Translations under genes and position numbers: made by a program
The notes under the pieces: generated by a model
Database searches by the model: none
Told to the model about the DNA's origin: nothing
Seen by the model: only the letters and a program-made list of their open reading frames with translations
In this document: positions 47,701-61,984 of the stretch, piece by piece
Numbering within the stretch: the first letter of the stretch is position 1
Layout: each line of letters begins with the position of its first letter
Source: Costus lasius
Taxonomy: Eukaryota; Streptophyta; Magnoliopsida; Zingiberales; Costaceae
Assembly (NCBI GenBank): GCA_027563935.2
Contig: CM050450.1
Span: forward strand, 7,237,957-7,301,956
DNA: 64,000 bases
Direction of reading: 5' to 3'

Positions 47701-50700
47701 TATAAGAAAAAAAAGTTGAGAGATGGAAATGGAAACTGAGGTGCGCATGTAATTGAATTGTATTCTCTCCAAATTTCCTTTCAAGTGACAATTAATTTAA
47801 TCTAAATTAAGCTTTAATTATTCTCTCCAAATTTGATCTTACAAATTTAATTATAATTTAGATATTGCTCAATGAACTGATTTCAGCTTAAAGTTTGACT
47901 CTTACCTCTTAAATAATTTTTTTTTTACATATATATTTTTGGTCCTAAAAAAAGTTATGTTTGCCACTTAACCAGCACTGGGAGTTTTCCAAACAGCTTC
48001 TACTTCCCCCAGCCAGCTACCTTTTAATTAGCAATTCTCCGACCAGTAAAAGCTAGAGGCAGAATCAGCCCCAAACTGGCCCTCTGGAGCTAGGTCAATC
48101 TCCTTTGAAAACTCAACCTCCTGAATAGAAATAGGCTCTCCAAGATACAATCACCTTTAAACACCAACTCAAGACACACCCCTACGACACCACCTCAAAC
48201 TTAACTTTTAGAGAGGCGTTACAGAGGTAATACAAGGAGAGCAATCAATGGATTGGAAAGAAATCAGCAAGTATATTGATACCATTTAGCTTAGTGTCAG
48301 TATATTCAGAATGTACCAAGAAAGGATCAATACACCAACATAGACTTAGACTTTAAGGGCCTGTTTGGCTCCATTTCTGTCCAATTTTTATACGGAAGTC
48401 GAGATAATAATAAGATAAAAAGTTAAAAAAGCTAGAAATTATAACTTCTCCAACTTTAGCTCTTATCAGCCTCTGACTTTCATACTTACCCTTTTTGCAA
48501 AGGGGCCAAACAGGTCTTAAATCTAGACACTAACTAGAGTAACTTTCTTTAGACCATGAAAGAATATTTGACTAGGTAATCTACTCTTTGTAATTAGTGA
48601 CTCACAACTAAAACTAGTATCATCACTAGAGAAAAATAAAAAAAAAACTCCTAGAAATATTTTACATATGTTTGTTTTGTAAGAAGATCAAAATCAAAAG
48701 TATTTTTCTATATATTTCTTTTCTACATTTACTATCTCTTGAATGCCTTTCAAAAAGCAAAACCAACTTCTTCAGCTAGGGCTTCAGCCTCCATAAGAAA
48801 TCAGTCTACAATTTTCAACCATTTTCAAAGCTTCCACAATTTCAATCAGTAATATAAATTGATAACATAACAAATCATCTACAAGTATTTTTTTCGTTAC
48901 AACCCAATAAATAAAATTTCATAATTTTTCATAATGAAACAAAAAACATATATTTGGTGATCAGCTTTTTTATGAACACAACAACAAGATGATGTCCGCA
49001 CCTCATGGTTGGGAAGGATGAGCTCACTATGAGAGAACTTGCCAATCTCAAATACTTAGATACTCAAAATTGGAGAATGAATTTAATGCATCTCCTTCAT
49101 TTCAAACCATTGGAAATGGATTTTTTTATGATAAAGTACAGTTAGACCCCACTTTCTTCATAAAACATCTAACGAAAAGCTACTAATGCGTTTTTTGTAC
49201 AAATGTGTCAGTGGTACTACGATTTGTAGTTGTTCGGGTGCTTTATAGTACTGTAAAAGAAGTGTTATTATGAGTCTTAAATAGAATAGTTGAGTTTTAG
49301 AAACTATTGTCTTCCTGAAACTATAAAAGTTATACACTAATACAATATAAAAGTCTAATATCATACATAATTCACAACATGGAGTCTCTGCTAATTTTAT
49401 GATGCTATCAAACAAGGAGTAACCTAATTGTGTAGCCCTATCCATCAATGTTGAATTTGTTGCACTCTTTTCCATTGTTTTAAATCTCAATACATACTAT
49501 TGTACAAGTCCAACCTCAGACCTATATGTACTGACATTATAATGTAGTAGTATTGGTAATACCGACACATGGTATACTAGTACCACTTGTGCCTTGGACC
49601 AATTTTTAGCTCTCCAACAACTTAGTTGCTTTTTTGTTTGAATTCATATTTCCTCCAACAGTGATGGATAGAGGCAAATATATGTATTGCCTTGTGTGGG
49701 CAACTACCCCCGTTAAAATATAAGAAGTATGCTTTTATCTTGTAAAGAGTTAGTAACATATGTACAATAAAAATTTGGTGCTCCCACTAACTTAAGAAAT
49801 ACCTTAAAAATATACTCAGTCCTCAATGTGGTGGTGAAGATGATGACAACAATGCTGACAGGAAAGAGTCTACCATACATATCTTTTTATAATTAAATAA
49901 AAATATAAGTTTTATTTCAAAAACAATTAATTATATAATATTACTAATATAAAATTAAAAATTTTAATATATTAAATTAATTATATTAATCATTATGATA
50001 TCAAAACAATATATTTTTATATTTATATATAATAATATAATCAATTGGTAAGTTAGTTCAATTGCCCATAATAAGGTGCTAGGTCAAGTTATGTCTTCAC
50101 TTGCCTATGTCAAAAAATAATAATAATATAATCATCACACTAGCAAGGTTGAGTGAGACAAGAATTAGCCACTCACCCATTTGGTGCACAGTACTACTAC
50201 GACTACTGTCTGATCACACCACGTCCTACCAAATATGGTTGTGCAAGCAACTGCACCTCACAACTCTAAGGTGCTACTACCTATTAGTTACTTCATAACA
50301 AGGTCTTGGCTTAATTCCCGTCTTTATTACTTACTTGCCTGTGTAAAAAAAAAATACTACGGGTGAGCAAGATGAGAATTAGCCACTCACTCGCGTTTGT
50401 TGCATAGTGCCACTGTGGCTATTGTTTGATCGCGCTACATCCTTCCAAATGTAGTTGTGCAAGCAACCCCACAGCAGAGCACACAATAGGCCAAACGAGG
50501 CTTAATTCAAATTTCAAATCTTTTCACACAAGCATCACTAATATTAATTCAAATTCTACAACAAAAGCACCACTAATACAACTAGAACAGAAACTGAATT
50601 CTAAACAACAAAGCCAATGAGAACATGACTAAGTGCAACTTCCTATATTATGGAAATAACTACTAATAAACTAATCTAACTATCCTACTCATGTCTATTT

Positions 50701-53700
50701 AATAAAACCACATTTTGGCATAGTTAAGCCTACAACATTACTCTGCTCCTCAAGAATGAGCTTGTCCTTAAGCACAAACAAAGTATATCAACGATTAAAT
50801 TGAATTGCAAAGCAAGAGGGGTTCATAGTGTTGCAATCCTCCTAAACTGACCAACAACGAACATTTGGTCGCATTCTTCAAGGGGACATAAATGCCAATT
50901 GTTTTAACCTGTTTCTTTCGTGAAAATTTGTAGAAATCACAGCTGAGCATTTCAGCGGAAAAGCTATTATTGTAGTCATGATTAGACATCAAGCTTCTCC
51001 AAGCTCTTTACAAGAAAATAGTTATATCGGACTAATGATAGGATATTCAAAAGAATCCAAATGTAGATGCTAAGATTATATGAAAAAGAATTCAGCTACC
51101 TGTACCAGTGTTAGCCAAGCTGAAGTAAGCACAATTAAATCACAAAAAGCGCTTCTTAGTTCTTACATACCAAAAAATGTTGGTAGCACCTTGAACAAGG
51201 GCAGATCCATAACGTAATAACTCTTCAGTATTTTCAACAGGAACTTCAAATAACTGGAAGATGCAAACCACGACAGATCAGTAAAATATTATATACAAGA
51301 TATCAGAATACATGAATGAGAAACAAGAGCTTTGAAACCTAAAGAATAACAGCATTGTCTACTATTGTTCCCTTCAATATTTCCTATTATATCTTCCACC
51401 AATCTATATGAATTGGCATTATCGGGAGGGAGGTTCACCTGGTCCAATAGGAGAGGGAACTCTGTACTTGCTAAGCTTGATCACTATTTTATTAAATTTC
51501 CATGGAGCAGACCTGCTAGACTCATCTAGTTCTCTTTCCAATCAGATTAAAAAACTGTTGGTTGGGCAATTGGAATACCTAAACCTTGTATTTGAATGGA
51601 AAGGACTGAATTAATTAAATCCAAGAGAATTCATTTACATAGACTAACGCTTGGCAAGACTTAGAGAATTAAGCAATGTGGGACTAAACAAATAGTCCAC
51701 AATAATTCTACTTTATGCATATATAATAACTATAACATCCCCAAACTCAAGATGGAAAATTTGATAAAATCTTCAGTTTAATGCATCCCCACAAGTGGTA
51801 GATGATAGGTGTTCAGTATGCATAAAGGTCTTAACCAATTTTGCACGTGAAGAGGTAGAAAACAAGTAGTTAAGTGTTGTCTGCCCATGTATGTGAAAGC
51901 TACGATGTCAACTACATGTAACTTTCAGAACATCGTTTGTTTATGTTATAAGATAGGAGAGTCATATAAGTAGTTAAATGTCATCCATCCATGCATGCAC
52001 AGACTCTATATTAGCCTATATGAGATGGTAAGAGCAGTGTTTATGTAGATGAGAGTATGCATACCAAGAGAGGCGCAGTTTGGTAAACCAATGCATTTGC
52101 AAGAGTCATGAGATAGCCAAAGAAGTTGTTCAAAGAAGAGGTGAAACTACTATAGAACTAGATTTGCCATAGGAAGCAAGCAGGTTCGGTGTTGCAAGCC
52201 ATCTTCGTGATGTAGGGAAGGAGGCAATTATAAAACTAGGAGTTTTTATATGGGTGGCGCTCATGGAAAAGTAAATACTTCCTCTCTCAACTCAATTGGA
52301 ATCAAGAACCCAAGTAGGTGGAATGGACAGGATGTGTAACTCTGTAGACCGGATTGTTCCTGCTCAGCTGTCTAATTATTGAAGTTGATCGAGAAAGGCT
52401 ACTCCAAAGGTTTCACTTAGTCTCAATGCAAGCAACAATTGAGGATTATATCCTATGCCTTTTCCCTAGTAACCTGATCCTATATCATGCCTCCATAAAT
52501 GTAAGCTTAGGACAACTATTAGACCGAGTATATTGGATTGATAGAATATGAAAAAGAAATATTTTTTTTATCATCTTTGAGAGAGGCATATGTGGCAATT
52601 TTGGCCTTTCATAATATTTCTATGAACTGGATGTTCATTGTCCGTTCCTCTCATTGGCATCTTCCAGTCTTGCATCATACTCTGTTCTTATTTGTCATCT
52701 TCTCTTTTTCCTACTTCAACGTTTTAGTTATTAGTTTTCTGAATATATACTTTCATTGTGTATACTATTGCTGCAACTAATTTATGATTAATCTATTTTC
52801 TGCTTATCTTCCTACTCTCTGCTTTCCATTAAAAACTAGCTTATTCTGAAGAATAAATATATTAGCAAGACATATAGCATTTACTAATACATTATATGCA
52901 TGATCATGTTATATTTTGCATATAGGATAGCAATATCATGTTTTCGTGTGTTTAATTTAGAGAAAGTTCCATTTTAGAAAGGAATTCTAAGACGAAAAAT
53001 GAAGGGGTGAGTTCACAGGACACGTTATATGCATGACCAATGTTCCACATTAGAAAGCAATTATGAGAAGAACATGAAGGGGTGAGTCCAATTCCTAGTT
53101 GGAGTAGATGGCTAAAATGTGTTTCGATCATTCCAATTGTATAGAAGACCAATATGGATACCACAACCGAGATTTTAAACCTTTTTTTTCTGGAAGCATG
53201 ATACAATATTAAAAATATGCTAAAGCAAACAATCAGTAAATACATATTGACATAACATATTGCCTAAACTTGATAAACAGAAATTAGCAATCAAACATGA
53301 ATGAGAGGATGAATGCTATATTGAATGCTTTGAGTGCTTAGACAAAGAAAGCTCAAAGTCTCAAAAGGACAATCCGTGTCAATGCAATAAAAGGACTGCA
53401 AAAGTGTAAAACATACCCACTTAAAGAATAAGAGAGCAAAGATGTTTGACACAAAAGACTGGCTCCAGAGTTGGACAATCAAATCAACAACATGCTTTCC
53501 ACTTTCAGGGGATCGGACATAGTAATCAGCAAGAACATCATAAAAACACAGGGTATTCTTAGTTCTATCATCTGCGAGGGTGATTTCATCTTCATCCTTG
53601 TTGAAAATTATTTCTGCAAGAACATCATAAGTAAATTAGTTTCTAAATGGATTTAGTTATTCCCCATAATAGCATCATACAAGCACAATAAAAATATCAC

Positions 53701-54103
53701 CTCTAATTTGCATAAATAATAATACATAGGTAACTAACTCTGATAGATTTCTCAGTATTTTAGTCCCATATGATGTATTTGACATATAAAATGTAATCTT
53801 GGTCCTATTTAAGATGATGTAAACCCCTCTATATGAAATCACAAAAAAATTAATCTCTTCAAATTTGATATTTTGATCTTAGATATATTGTGAAGTGCTT
53901 TCAATTTGATTTTTTTTTATCTTTTGAACCTCATATAAGATCCTATATTATCACATAAATCTTCTTCATTATACCTATCCTTCAGCCATGAAACACCAAG
54001 TCAATATCATAAGTTTAACCATAAGTATTTTAGATCATAGTTTAAAATACTATTTTGTATTGTACATACCGGTCTGATTGTGGACCGATACTAATTATAT
54101 AGG

Positions 54104-54140
<37 letters not shown>

Positions 54141-57100
54141 AATCTAGACTGGTACACTAGTTCAAACTAGTATCTTAAACATTTATTGTATTCATAATTA
54201 AACATTTATCAAACATTCTATAAATTCTTTAAAATTAGTCTAAATGGAGATTTGTGTTCTTGGGCTTGCCAACACATCATAGTGGACTCAATTCAGTCTT
54301 CAGTTGACTTTAAACAACTCAAATCAAGTTTACTATATGATGCATTCATAATTAGACAAAATTGAATCAGAGTAAATAGAATAAAATTAATCTACAACAA
54401 TTAAGTCTTTGTCTTATTCTTGCTCCTAGCAAATGAATCTATGTTAATGTCTTTAACTAGCTCCCAAATGTTTATCAAAAGCCTCCTAAGCCTATCTAAA
54501 CCATAGAGGATCATAGGGTATGAAAAAGAGTTATTATAAAGTCCATTTCTCTAGTATTTAACCTTGTTGAGACATCTCTTTTTTGTTGAAAAAGGCTAAT
54601 GGTGCTGATGTAGATGTGCTTTGACCCAGGATAATATCATCCACAGCTAAGATCTTTACCAATTGATATATCTCTTCCCTAGAAGCTATGGGAGCCTTCA
54701 AACTTTACATTGAGCCATTACTTGGAAGGACTTCAAGAACTCTAAGAGATGACTAAGAGGTGTTCAAGCTTTACTAATAAGCTCTAATTGTTGTTTTTTG
54801 GTCGTATTTTAAGTGTTTAGATTGAGTTATTAAGGATCTTTAAGAAGCCCAAAAGGTTGAGTCGCTTGAGGAGGGGCAAGAAACCCTAGTAGGAAAATGA
54901 CATTCTTAAGAAAGAACCCTAGAGAAGGAAGAAATGATCTAGAAGACTCTTAGAAATACATTAAGTCACTTGGGACGTGGTAGGAATTGATTTAAGAAAT
55001 TCTCTTATAATATCTATAATTATATAGACTATACTTGACCCCATGACCTTGTTATCAGCAACAAAGGTCTTTACCAGTTGAACTAACTAAAACTCTTCAC
55101 CACTATTTATTCTTATATTAACATTACCATATCTTTCATGTCTTATAATTTATTAGGTTTGTATTATATCTATTGTAATTATGCTTAGTGGTAGTTTTAC
55201 TTATATCTTGTTATTCACATATTTTAATTTTTCAATCGTCAACTTTATCATTGTGATGAACTGTCATAAATTTTATTCTTAAGTTATAGTTTACACACAA
55301 TTCACTACTTTTGTATGGCTAGATCTAGTTCCCATCTCTTGTGTGATGGATTATTATCCCTCATTAAGTCTAGGTGTACATAGTCATCCTACATGGGATA
55401 TATATTTTTTTTTTTTCACAAACTACATGGGATATTTTGTAGATAGGAATAGTGTATTGAGTTTATTTAGGCTATGTAATTTGACAATAAGAAAATATTC
55501 TTCCCTCAACTCTAAATGAAATTAGTGCTGACTATGCTAGAGCAACTAATGATAACAGATTCACCAAAAACTTTTGTACTTATTATGGTGGGCATCTAGT
55601 GACTTGGAGAAGCAAGGAGTAGATTTTGTAGTTCATTCTAGTGTTAAGGTAGTTACAAGCTTAAGACAAATGCTGATAGAGATTTTAAGGTATCATACAC
55701 TTTCAGAGAATTTGTAGCTGAAAATAACTAGTCAATCAAATGCATTTCAAAAATCAAACTGCAATTTACATTGTATTTTTTTATAAACCATGGTATATGG
55801 AGGTTGACTGTATTTCTTTTAGTGATGCATAGCTGAATAAGAACACGAGATTATTGCAGAGAACAAATTGTTGACTTCTTCCTATAGGCCTTTTCTTTTT
55901 AACACATTTTCTACTTCATTAACAAGCCAGGTGTAACGGATATATATATATGATCAGCATTGAGGATGTGTTACGAGTGTTTAGTATTTTAGTCTCACAT
56001 GATGTGCTTTATCATGTGATAGGTGGGTTGGCCCATATATGTACTCTTCTCATGAAATTAATGAAGAATTTTTTTTTCACTTCTAACTATCTCCATTTGC
56101 TGCATTGTGCATGAGTAAAACAATGGTACAGTCGGCATTGCATCTAATGTGAATATGTAGCTGCATCAAGTCTAAATTTTGCGCTTTAATCGCTATGCTG
56201 TAGATTTAGGGGCACAATAATTGATTGCCAAATTAAAAAAGTAAGCTTCTAATTGGCAAGAAACACATCATCTATTGTGCCTAGAAATTAAAATAATTTA
56301 TTGACAAAAGCCACAAGATTTCATATCTTTTGACGATATACGATATTAGGATTGTAAGATTGATTATGCATAGAAATCATAAAGTGTATATTTTGCTCTA
56401 AAATGCACGATTATACATTAACAAATTGTGCCAGCTCAAAATCCTAAACCGTCTTTTGCCATTGGTGAGTTATTCAAGTATGGCATAAAAATACGACTGT
56501 TATCCACAATTGATATGCAATTAAAGTTTTTCACTTAGCTTCAACAAATACGACTCACAAAATTACTCCACATATTTTTTGCATGAAAAATCCCTCACGA
56601 GTCAGTATAAGGTTTAATTAGGTACATGATTCCCGCTTAGTTTCTCTCGTTTACTTAGAACTGGGGGTTAACGTCATCACAAATTCCAAATTCTTCTAAA
56701 TTGATTGCCATTGGATTAACCAGAAAGTAGTTAAAGTAGAAAAGTTGGAAACAAGATTGAGACGACAGTGTTAATTTAGGTGAATATTCTTCGTACATGA
56801 ATCTGATATCTCATTTACCTAGCTCGGCTCTTTTGATCATTCAGTAAGATTAGCCCAGGAAACGGTATTGAAGGCCAGCAAGACATTAAACATGAAAGGA
56901 CTTATACCAAAAATCTTTACAAGAACAGTTATGTCCATCTAATAGATTTAGAGAATAAGAAACCTAACGAAAACTTGCTTCCATTAATTAATGGAATCAC
57001 ATTACGTACCTAGTACATATATTTTGTAAATCAACAAATGTATAGTTGCAAAAAACATAGTCAAGAAATAGAGTGGCACCTTGAGCTTCATTATCAATCT

Positions 57101-58684
57101 CCAAGGCAACATCGGCAAATAATTCTTGAACCAATTCAGGTTGATTACGTGGTGAACTCAATGCCTACAAGAAGAGTATAAGAAAATCAAAAGCTTCTAG
57201 CCATGAATTCAATAAATAAAAAATGTCCAATCAAGGATCTAAAGGAGAAATTATTAGCTAGATGACCTAAATATCCCTGACTTTTTGAGTAAATTGGAGT
57301 ATAATGCTTATATGTATTATCTATCTATTTATCTTAATCACCAATGGCACTGGGAGCTCAAATTTTGAATATAATCTTAATTGTTATTTTATCTATGTGG
57401 CACTTATCAAGCAGAAGGTCGTGTTTTGTAATGCTAAAGGAATGTGTTTTTTGGTAGCTACGATAACTATAGAAGGATCATAAATCCAGCCTTCTTCTAT
57501 TTCAATATAGAATTGATTCAATAGTTTGAGGTGCTTCATGTATTCTGTAAGAAGATTTACATCTAACCTTCATTAAAGCAGAGGACTTTTTTTTTCTGAT
57601 TTATTAAATTGAGAGGTAAAAGTACTGTTTTCTAAAAAGACCCATACCTATGTGAGAATAAGATAAAAAGTAATAATTTTCATGAGGCAAATTCATAATC
57701 AGAAACTGAAGGCAACTAATGAGAAATTGAGGTTTCAAGAATATCTTTATTTAGTATTATTGATGAATCACAATAAAATTATTTGTTTATACTTCCAGTG
57801 CATTGTAATCTCGAATCTTCCTTTTTAAGAAAAATGATTTGAAGTTTCCAATTCCTCGCTTATTTAATTTATACTCGACTTAAATAATTGAAAGTAACAA
57901 AATTTTTATTTCGATTTTTGATAACTATAAAAGAATTATAAAGAAACTAATCAGGAATCTAACTGTTTAGTTTATTTCTTATATAAAAACGCTAAAACTC
58001 ATATCTTCGTAAATTATTTTCTCTTTGGCACGCATAATTTGGTACGATTAGTTAGTTCACCATATATCAATAAGATGTTGACAAAATTATTCACATTATT
58101 AATAATTCAATTGGTAGGTAATTACAAATAATGTTAATACATTATTATAATTATGATTTATTTCCATAAATTTTAAGTTTTTTCCTCATTTGGTCGCAAA
58201 TGCATTACACTTGCATCTACTTCAAGAAAAAACATTTTGAAAATACATGCCCAAGACCCAAAGTGCCGCAACAAGGCCACGACGTGTGTACGCTCAGCCC
58301 CAATCTGCTCCCAAGTTTGAACGGAAAAATACGAGAGAGAAAGAAAAGCCTCTCTTCTATCCGAAGATTCGAACGAAAAGACGATAAGAAAAGCAACAAA
58401 AGGAAACCTAAAAGAAAGACCTCATTCGGTCTCTGAAGCGAATCCCTGACCTTATGGAGCTTCCTCTCGATTTGTAGCGTGAGAGCGGCGAGGTAAGTCT
58501 CTCTACGCTCCGTCGAAGGCTGCCGCATCCTCCTGATCTCACAATCGCAGAAGCATTTGAGGTGGCGATCGATGGCAGTTTCTAATTCCCCTCCAAACTC
58601 GAGAACTCGATGTAGATCGGAATTGACCACCATCCAGTGGCATCTAAGAAAGGAAAGGAAACGACGGTCGATGTTTCCCGCCAT
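44756..58684 (-). CDS. Conserved plant protein of unknown function, eleven coding exons
   Basis: Coding exons on the minus strand: 58684-58421 (or to 58451), 57164-57080, 53613-53417, 51253-51171, 46047-46002, 45925-45869, 45728-45674, 45561-45464, 45388-45325, 45243-45110 and 44920-44756. From exon 2 on, all borders and phases fit, giving about 415 residues. Recognisable conserved stretches are RNQPELVQELFADVALEID, FYDVLADYYVRSPESGKHVV, SALVQGATNIFW, AFPNAFLVGGPADIF and RAVRHAAWDTLDLLFP. The C-terminus (GLFFRLLYPWCWPSSCWNF) is hydrophobic and may touch membrane. I recall plant relatives only as uncharacterised; no catalytic motif is visible. Exon 1 is the weak point: both donors (GTCTTT at 58420, GTCAGG at 58450) keep frame, and a rival upstream exon exists at 61985-62056. 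Confidence 0.85.
46988..48084. mobile_element. Probable DNA transposon relic with imperfect terminal inverted repeats
   Basis: The left end GTTTGGGGCTG followed by GCTGCCTGCTTTTGCGGG is matched at the right end, in reverse, by GTTTGGGGCTG then TGCCTCTAGCTTTTACTGG. The core at 47100-47680 is GC-rich with CTCG/CCGCC runs. No target duplication could be assigned and no transposase is visible. Confidence 0.5.
48357..48517. mobile_element. PIF/Harbinger-like (Tourist-type) MITE
   Basis: 161 bp with terminal inverted repeats GGGCCTGTTTGGCTCC and AGACCTGTTTGGCCCC (14 of 16 match), flanked by TAA at 48354-48356 and 48518-48520, the 3-bp target duplication typical of this superfamily. Confidence 0.8.
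50148..50472 (+). repeat. Diverged direct duplication, about 110 bp
   Basis: Two related stretches, 50148-50263 and 50363-50472, both with GAATTAGCCACTCAC and GTTGTGCAAGCAAC, separated by a short run containing CAAGGTCTTGGC. Possibly part of a SINE-like element; no promoter boxes confirmed. Confidence 0.6.
51254..57079 (-). other. Introns 2 and 3 of the 44756-58684 gene
   Basis: Intron 3 is 51254-53416 and intron 2 is 53614-57079; exon 3 (53417-53613) lies between. Intron 2 contains a (TA)n microsatellite at 54109-54138 inside a dispersed repeat that begins near ACCGGTCTGATTGTGGACCG (54068). Otherwise AT-rich and unassigned. Confidence 0.65.
57165..58420 (-). other. Intron 1 of the 44756-58684 gene
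   Basis: AT-rich, no features recognised. Its 5' boundary depends on which donor of exon 1 is used. Confidence 0.5.
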
Positions 58685-58835
58685 TTTATCGCGAACGAAC
58701 AGAAAATGCCCACGGATGGGCTGACGTGGCAGCGCCCTGTAGCCTCGCTGCCGGAATTAAATTAAAACAATTTTTATAAATCTCTTTATATCAAATTAAA
58801 ATTTTATAATTTTTATATACGATAAGGCTTAAGCC

Positions 58836-59099
58836 TAGACCTAGCAAAAACTGACCCGACTCGCCGACCCGATCCGACTCGACACGAAATTAGGCAGGTT
58901 CGGGTTGGGTCTAATCGTGTTCGGGTCATAAACGGGTATAACCCGAAATTAAACGGGTCGTGTCGGGTTATAATCGGGTTGACCCGCTTAATCCAATTAT
59001 ATTATATAATTATATAGTATATATATAATTTATATATAAATATATACATATATATATATATTTATATATCATTTCGGGTCGAGTCGAGTTAATCGGGTT

Positions 59100-59178
<79 letters not shown>

Positions 59179-59354
59179 GAATTATTTAATATTAAACGGA
59201 TTAATTAGGTCATGTCGGGTAGACCCGAATATATATGGGTCGTATTTGGGTTAGAACATCCGACTCAATTAATTAAACGGGTCGTGTTCGGGTTAAGCTA
59301 ATTGGGTCACGGGTCAACCCAAACACGACCCGCTGACCTGTTTTGCCAAGTCTA
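58836..59354. mobile_element. hAT-type MITE with internal (AT)n
   Basis: Terminal inverted repeats TAGACCTAGCAAAAACTG and TAGACTTGGCAAAACAGG (right end reversed). 8-bp flanks CTTAAGCC (58828-58835) and GTTAAGCC (59355-59362), seven of eight identical. Subterminal regions are dense in CGGGTC/GACCCG motifs. The centre is a long (AT)n tract. It lies about 150 bp upstream of the ATG at 58684. Confidence 0.85.
59102..59175. repeat. (AT)n microsatellite
   Basis: An uninterrupted AT dinucleotide run of about 74 bases inside the MITE at 58836-59354. Likely length-polymorphic. Confidence 0.97.
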
Positions 59355-59362
59355 GTTAAGCC

Positions 59363-59942
59363 CATGCATTAAAAGGAAAATTGTTTAATATTAATTGGTA
59401 TCATTTAAAATAAATGAAAAAACATTTTAAGCTAAGAAATACCTATCAATATAATATCAAAAGATAATATATAATATTTAATGGATTTAGATTAAGCAAC
59501 TTGTGAGTTATAAGTGGTGTTGATGACTCATGAATCAAAATGGCTACATTTGCCATCAAATAGTATTAAACTATTGAAAATAATATAAAATTAAGTAATG
59601 ATAACTTGGAGTATGATTCTAAAAGTTAGATGTGATTAAAGTAATAAAAAATAAAAAAATATTAATAATATTCTTATGACAAAAGTGGATGTATATTATT
59701 TATAACTATGGATAGTGTTCCTATTTTTCTAAATATATATTAGCAAAAGAATTTTAAGTAGAATAACTTAGCATCAAAATATTTTTATATTAATAACTTT
59801 AAAAATATTTTTATTTAGTTTATTTTAATGTTTTAAATCGTTATAATTTGCCCATTGAGTTGAACTTCTTTCATACATATAATAGAAAATAATAACCTAG
59901 CATGCCTAATATGGGCCTAAGCTCCATTTGATATAGTTGAAA
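59363..59942. other. Intergenic, AT-rich
   Basis: No feature recognised between the hAT MITE and the next MITE-like element. Confidence 0.55.
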
Positions 59943-60248
59943 CATTGGCTGTGTTTAAAAGGGTGGATGGAAGGTGGGAGGAGAAAGAAAATAAGAAGGA
60001 AAAACATTTTTGATTGTTTAAAAGGACGGATGGAAAGTGGATGAAAAGTAGAAAAGAAAACTATTGTACCAAAATTAGAAAAACACTGCACATTTTTCTC
60101 GCATCTATTTTTCGCCCGATTCGGATGAAAAATTTACTGTAGCTATAGTAAATACTATAGCAATCCCTTGATGTTTCCCTTCCTCTTCTTTCCTTCTTTG
60201 GATCCCTCCTCTCTCACTTTCCATCTCTCCTTTTAAATACAGTGTTAG
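59943..60248. mobile_element. MITE with imperfect terminal inverted repeats
   Basis: Left end GGCTGTGTTTAAAAGGGTGG; right end, reversed, CACTGTATTTAAAAGGAGAG, with the similarity continuing inward (GATGGAAGGTGGGAG against GATGGAAAGTGAGAG). Length about 300 bp, noncoding. Target duplication not clear. Superfamily uncertain, possibly Tourist-like. Confidence 0.65.
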
Positions 60249-61984
60249 TTTTTGCTAATTGAAAAAGTAAAAAAATATTTTGCTAAATTATTATGCTGAT
60301 CAATTTTTTTTAAAAAATAATATTTTAAAAATAAAAAATTTTAAAATTTTAAAAAATAAAACTAAACAATAGTAATAAATAAGTTTTAATTAAAAATTAA
60401 ATTTAATAATTGTTATTAAAATAATATTAATTTTTTATAAAAAAATTAAAATAATAATAGAAAATAATTTTAGATTTAATAATTTTTATTAAAATAATAA
60501 TTTTTAAAAAATAATTTTCTCATTAAAAGGATGCATGCAAACATGAGATGCAAAAGTAAATATAACTATAGCTAGAAAGCAATCAAAAATAACTCCCTTT
60601 AGTTTTTCTAAACCCAAACTGAAAAGCAGCTTGTCAAACAATTCAGTTTTTTAAAAATTTACTATTTTGATTAGCAAAATAGCTGATCAATTATGCTAAA
60701 TAGAGTTATAGTCCTTATACGTGCTTTTGAGAAAACTTATAAAATCCTGAAGATAAATGAATAAAATTGCATGATAATATTTATCATATTACAATCACAC
60801 ATGCAAGCAAGCATTATAAAAAAGCCCTCTCGAAACAAAAAAATTAGATTAATAATTAAGTACTCTATAATTAAAAAAAGTTATTTCCGCGTAGTTTGAT
60901 GACAACTTTGCATTGCTCTTCATGAAAGAAAGTTACTAGAACTTATAAGATATTTGGTTAATAGCTTTTTAACTTATAAGATGTTTAGCCTCACTGTTAA
61001 TAACTTTATAACTGTGCTAAACTATACTGTGTTACACTATGTTGTGTTGTCAAAATTTATAAGATATTTAATTAATAATTTTTTAACTGCTGTCAAATTT
61101 TAAAATAATAAATATATATATTATTTTAAATTATTTAAAATAATAATATATTTTATTTTTTTAGTATTAAAATTTTAAATTATTTAATATAATAATACTT
61201 AAAATTTTAAATAAAATAATATAAATTATTTTTTGAAGAAACTGCAAAAATTTTAAATTATAGTTTTTTCAACTTCTGCTTTTTTACTACATTTTTTTGC
61301 TTTTATTTTTTTTATTACCAAACAGTTTTCTTTTTATTTTCTGCTTAAAAGCTGATTAAAAGTAGCTTAAAAGCAAGGCCACACAGGCCCTTAATCTCTA
61401 TATATATGTCCTAACCATGAAATTAAGTTATTGTTTATTTTATTTCTATTCTAATTTAGATTAAATTAGCTTAATCAAATAAATGAAGAAAACAAATACA
61501 TAAATAATTAATTTCATAGTTTAATTAAGAAATCTACATGAACAAATATAAATACAATGAATGATACCATTTCATGAGAAAAATTCATAGAAAAGGTATT
61601 GCGTAAGAATCTTAGACAGCTAAAATCTGAGCCATTTGTCTTATTTTAAGACAATATAGATATGATTTTTCATTTTAAGATTCACAATTTTAGAAAGATA
61701 GATGATTAAGATTCTAGTTGCCAAAATTCTTAGAACCTTGCAGAGGAATTTTTCTTATAAAAGGCAGGAGTCTTCATTTATAATTTAAAAAATATGAGTT
61801 CAGATAAAGATAAAAGTAGGTCAACTTTTGTGTGTTGTCTAAGAATGAAATGACCTTTCAGCGTCTACAATGTAACACAAGTCATCTCCAGAGATATACT
61901 TGCTATTACCATATCTATTGAACCAAGAATAAATGAGATCTGCATATCCAACACATAAAGCTGCTTTCAAGAGAAATGGCATAC
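60249..61984. other. Intergenic, very AT-rich
   Basis: Mostly A/T homopolymer-like sequence. Near 61370-61395 a CACACAGGCCCTTA end resembles a MITE terminus, but no partner was found. No gene. Confidence 0.55.

Larger units (their letters stand above)
46048..51170 (-). other. Largest intron (5.1 kb) of the 44756-58684 gene
   Basis: Holds a GC-rich transposon-like block (46988-48084), a Harbinger-like MITE (48357-48517), a diverged GGTACC-type dispersed repeat (about 49500-49600) and a duplicated 110-bp motif (50148-50472). No coding exon recognised. Confidence 0.7.

Noticed and set aside
58217..58420. Extension of exon 1 frame into a hydrophobic tail (EVFLLGFLLLLFL)
   Set aside because: The sequence after the candidate donors looks like translated intron and does not continue into the conserved exon 2.
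60249..61984. Possible further MITE ending CACACAGGCCCTTA
   Set aside because: No matching inverted terminus or target duplication found in the AT-rich sequence upstream.
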